A stretch of DNA of 6,044 nt. Source: Bacteroidales bacterium (GTDB lineage Bacteria; Bacteroidota; Bacteroidia; Bacteroidales; NBLH01). Each line of letters starts with the position of its first letter. The first letter of the stretch is position 1. Positions 4,913 through 6,044 of this stretch are shown one piece after another. Made by a program: the position numbers and the translations under genes. The notes beneath the pieces are model-generated. The model did not search any database and had not been told where the DNA came from. It saw only the letters and a list, made by a program, of their open reading frames with translations. Location: contig JAKIUH010000280.1 of the NCBI GenBank assembly GCA_021647685.1, forward strand, positions 1 through 6,044, read 5' to 3'.

Positions 4913-6044
4913 ATGAACTTAGTAAAAAACGCAATAGGACGACTTGTCCCCACAGAAGTAAATGGTGAAAAACAAATTCCTTTTCAAGGAGTGAATAAAT
5001 ATAAACCCGAAGGGTTTAAACATGCACCAAAAATTCCGTCGAATGTAGATTATCCTTTAGACGGAAACAAAAAAGTTGCAAGTCTTAAAGAAGCATTAAT
5101 CAAAGCAGGTTTACGCGACGGAATGACCATTTCTACCCATCATCATTTCAGAAACGGCGATTTAATTGCCAATCAAATCTTTGATATTGCCAAAGAGTTG
5201 GGTGTAAAAGATTTACGCTGGTTTCCTTCGGCATCCTTTCCTTGCCACGAGCATTTAATTCAATATCTTGAAGATGGTACCATTAACCGGATAGAAGGAA
5301 GCATGAACGGAGCATTAGGACGCTTTTGTTCAGAAGGCAAAATGAAAGGAACGGCAATTTTGCGTTCTCACGGAGGAAGATACCAAGCCGTGCAAGACGG
5401 CGAAGTAAAAATTGACATTGCGATAATAGCTGCCGGCACGGCAGATCCTTTCGGTAATGCAAACGGACTTACCGGAGCATCGGCAAGCGGACTGCTCGGT
5501 TTTGCCCTTGCCGATTCGCAATATGCCGATAAAGTTATTGTCGTAACCGATAATTTAATCCCTTTTCCCTGCGTTCCTTGGCAAATACAAGGCAATTATG
5601 TAGATTATGTCGTAAAAGTCGATAAAGCCGGCGACCCTGATAAAATTGTTTCCGGCACAACGCAAATTACAAAAAGTCCCGACAGACTTTTACTTGCCGA
5701 AATGACCGCAAAATTTTGCGAAGCAACAGGAATTATTAAAGACGGTTTTTCCTTTCAAACCGGTGCAGGAGGAACATCGCTTGCCGTAAGTAAATATTTC
5801 GGCGATATTATGCGTAAAAAAGGCATAAAAGCACGTTTTGCAAGAGGCGGAAGCAACAAATATCTTGTAGAAATGCTTGAGGAAGGTCTGATAGAGTATA
5901 TACTTGACGGACAAACATTTGACTTGGAAGGCATTCGCTCAATGCGAGAAAACCCGAACCACACTTGGACAAGTCCGTTTACGAGTTACAACTATCACAG
6001 CAAAGGAAATTTTGCCGGAATGGTAGATGTTGTTATTCTCGGTG
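4913..6044 (+). CDS. citF: Citrate lyase alpha subunit (citrate:acetyl-ACP transferase), 3' end cut by the window
   Basis: The alpha subunit swaps acetyl for citrate on the acyl carrier arm, making citryl-ACP for the beta subunit; the complex is cytoplasmic. About 377 codons are visible without a stop, against roughly 510-520 aa for the family, so about a quarter is missing. The CitF N-terminal pattern NAIGRLVP is followed by GLRDGMTISTHHHFRNGDLI (about 66-85), the family's most recognisable block. Later come RSHGGRYQAV (about 151-160), IAAGTADPFGNANG, the FQTGAGGTSLAVSKY segment and ARGGSNKY. ATG 4913 lies 25 nt after the fused citDE gene with no promoter between, so the two are surely cotranscribed. 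The region before the ATG is A-rich with no Shine-Dalgarno. Further cit genes may follow beyond the window. Confidence 0.95.
   Translation, partial: MNLVKNAIGRLVPTEVNGEKQIPFQGVNKYKPEGFKHAPKIPSNVDYPLDGNKKVASLKEALIKAGLRDGMTISTHHHFRNGDLIANQIFDIAKELGVKDLRWFPSASFPCHEHLIQYLEDGTINRIEGSMNGALGRFCSEGKMKGTAILRSHGGRYQAVQDGEVKIDIAIIAAGTADPFGNANGLTGASASGLLGFALADSQYADKVIVVTDNLIPFPCVPWQIQGNYVDYVVKVDKAGDPDKIVSGTTQITKSPDRLLLAEMTAKFCEATGIIKDGFSFQTGAGGTSLAVSKYFGDIMRKKGIKARFARGGSNKYLVEMLEEGLIEYILDGQTFDLEGIRSMRENPNHTWTSPFTSYNYHSKGNFAGMVDVVILG

Noticed and set aside
5330..5964. Several reverse-strand open frames of 63-75 codons
   Set aside because: They lie antisense within the continuous, strongly conserved citF reading frame.

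Overview
The window looks like chromosomal DNA from an anaerobic or fermentative member of the Bacteroidetes (Bacteroidota), probably Bacteroidales-like. The evidence is AT-rich DNA, start codons with no Shine-Dalgarno sequence, several promoter-like sites of the Bacteroidetes type (TTTG or TTG, about 19-23 nt, then TAnnTTTG), a tryptophanase of the Bacteroidetes type, and a fused CitD-CitE protein. No rRNA, tRNA, CRISPR array or transposase gene was seen.

Left block (1-2094). The 5' part of a POT/PTR-family peptide transporter gene runs leftward off the window edge. It is divergent from a complete tnaA-type tryptophanase gene (718-2094). The 320-nt gap between them holds an excellent leftward promoter and a weaker rightward one. 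It also holds a 23-codon aromatic-rich ORF (566-637) that could be a leader peptide for tnaA. Peptide import plus tryptophan cleavage (to indole, pyruvate and ammonia) fits amino-acid fermentation.

Middle block (2095-3666). This stretch is gene-poor and repeat-rich. A GC-rich composite palindrome (about 2110-2260) follows tnaA. Two diverged, same-orientation copies of an undescribed intergenic element (about 2507-2722 and 3398-3573), each bounded by imperfect terminal inverted repeats, then flank one gene of unknown function (2804-3385, 193 aa). This repeat-gene-repeat unit is the most unusual structure in the window.

Right block (3667-6044). A citrate lyase operon begins after a good Bacteroidetes promoter. 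The first gene encodes the acyl carrier subunit (CitD) fused to the beta subunit (CitE). It is followed 25 nt later by citF (alpha subunit, truncated by the window end). Together they would cleave citrate to acetate and oxaloacetate. The accessory genes for the prosthetic group and for acetylation (citC, citX, citG) are not in view and may lie downstream.
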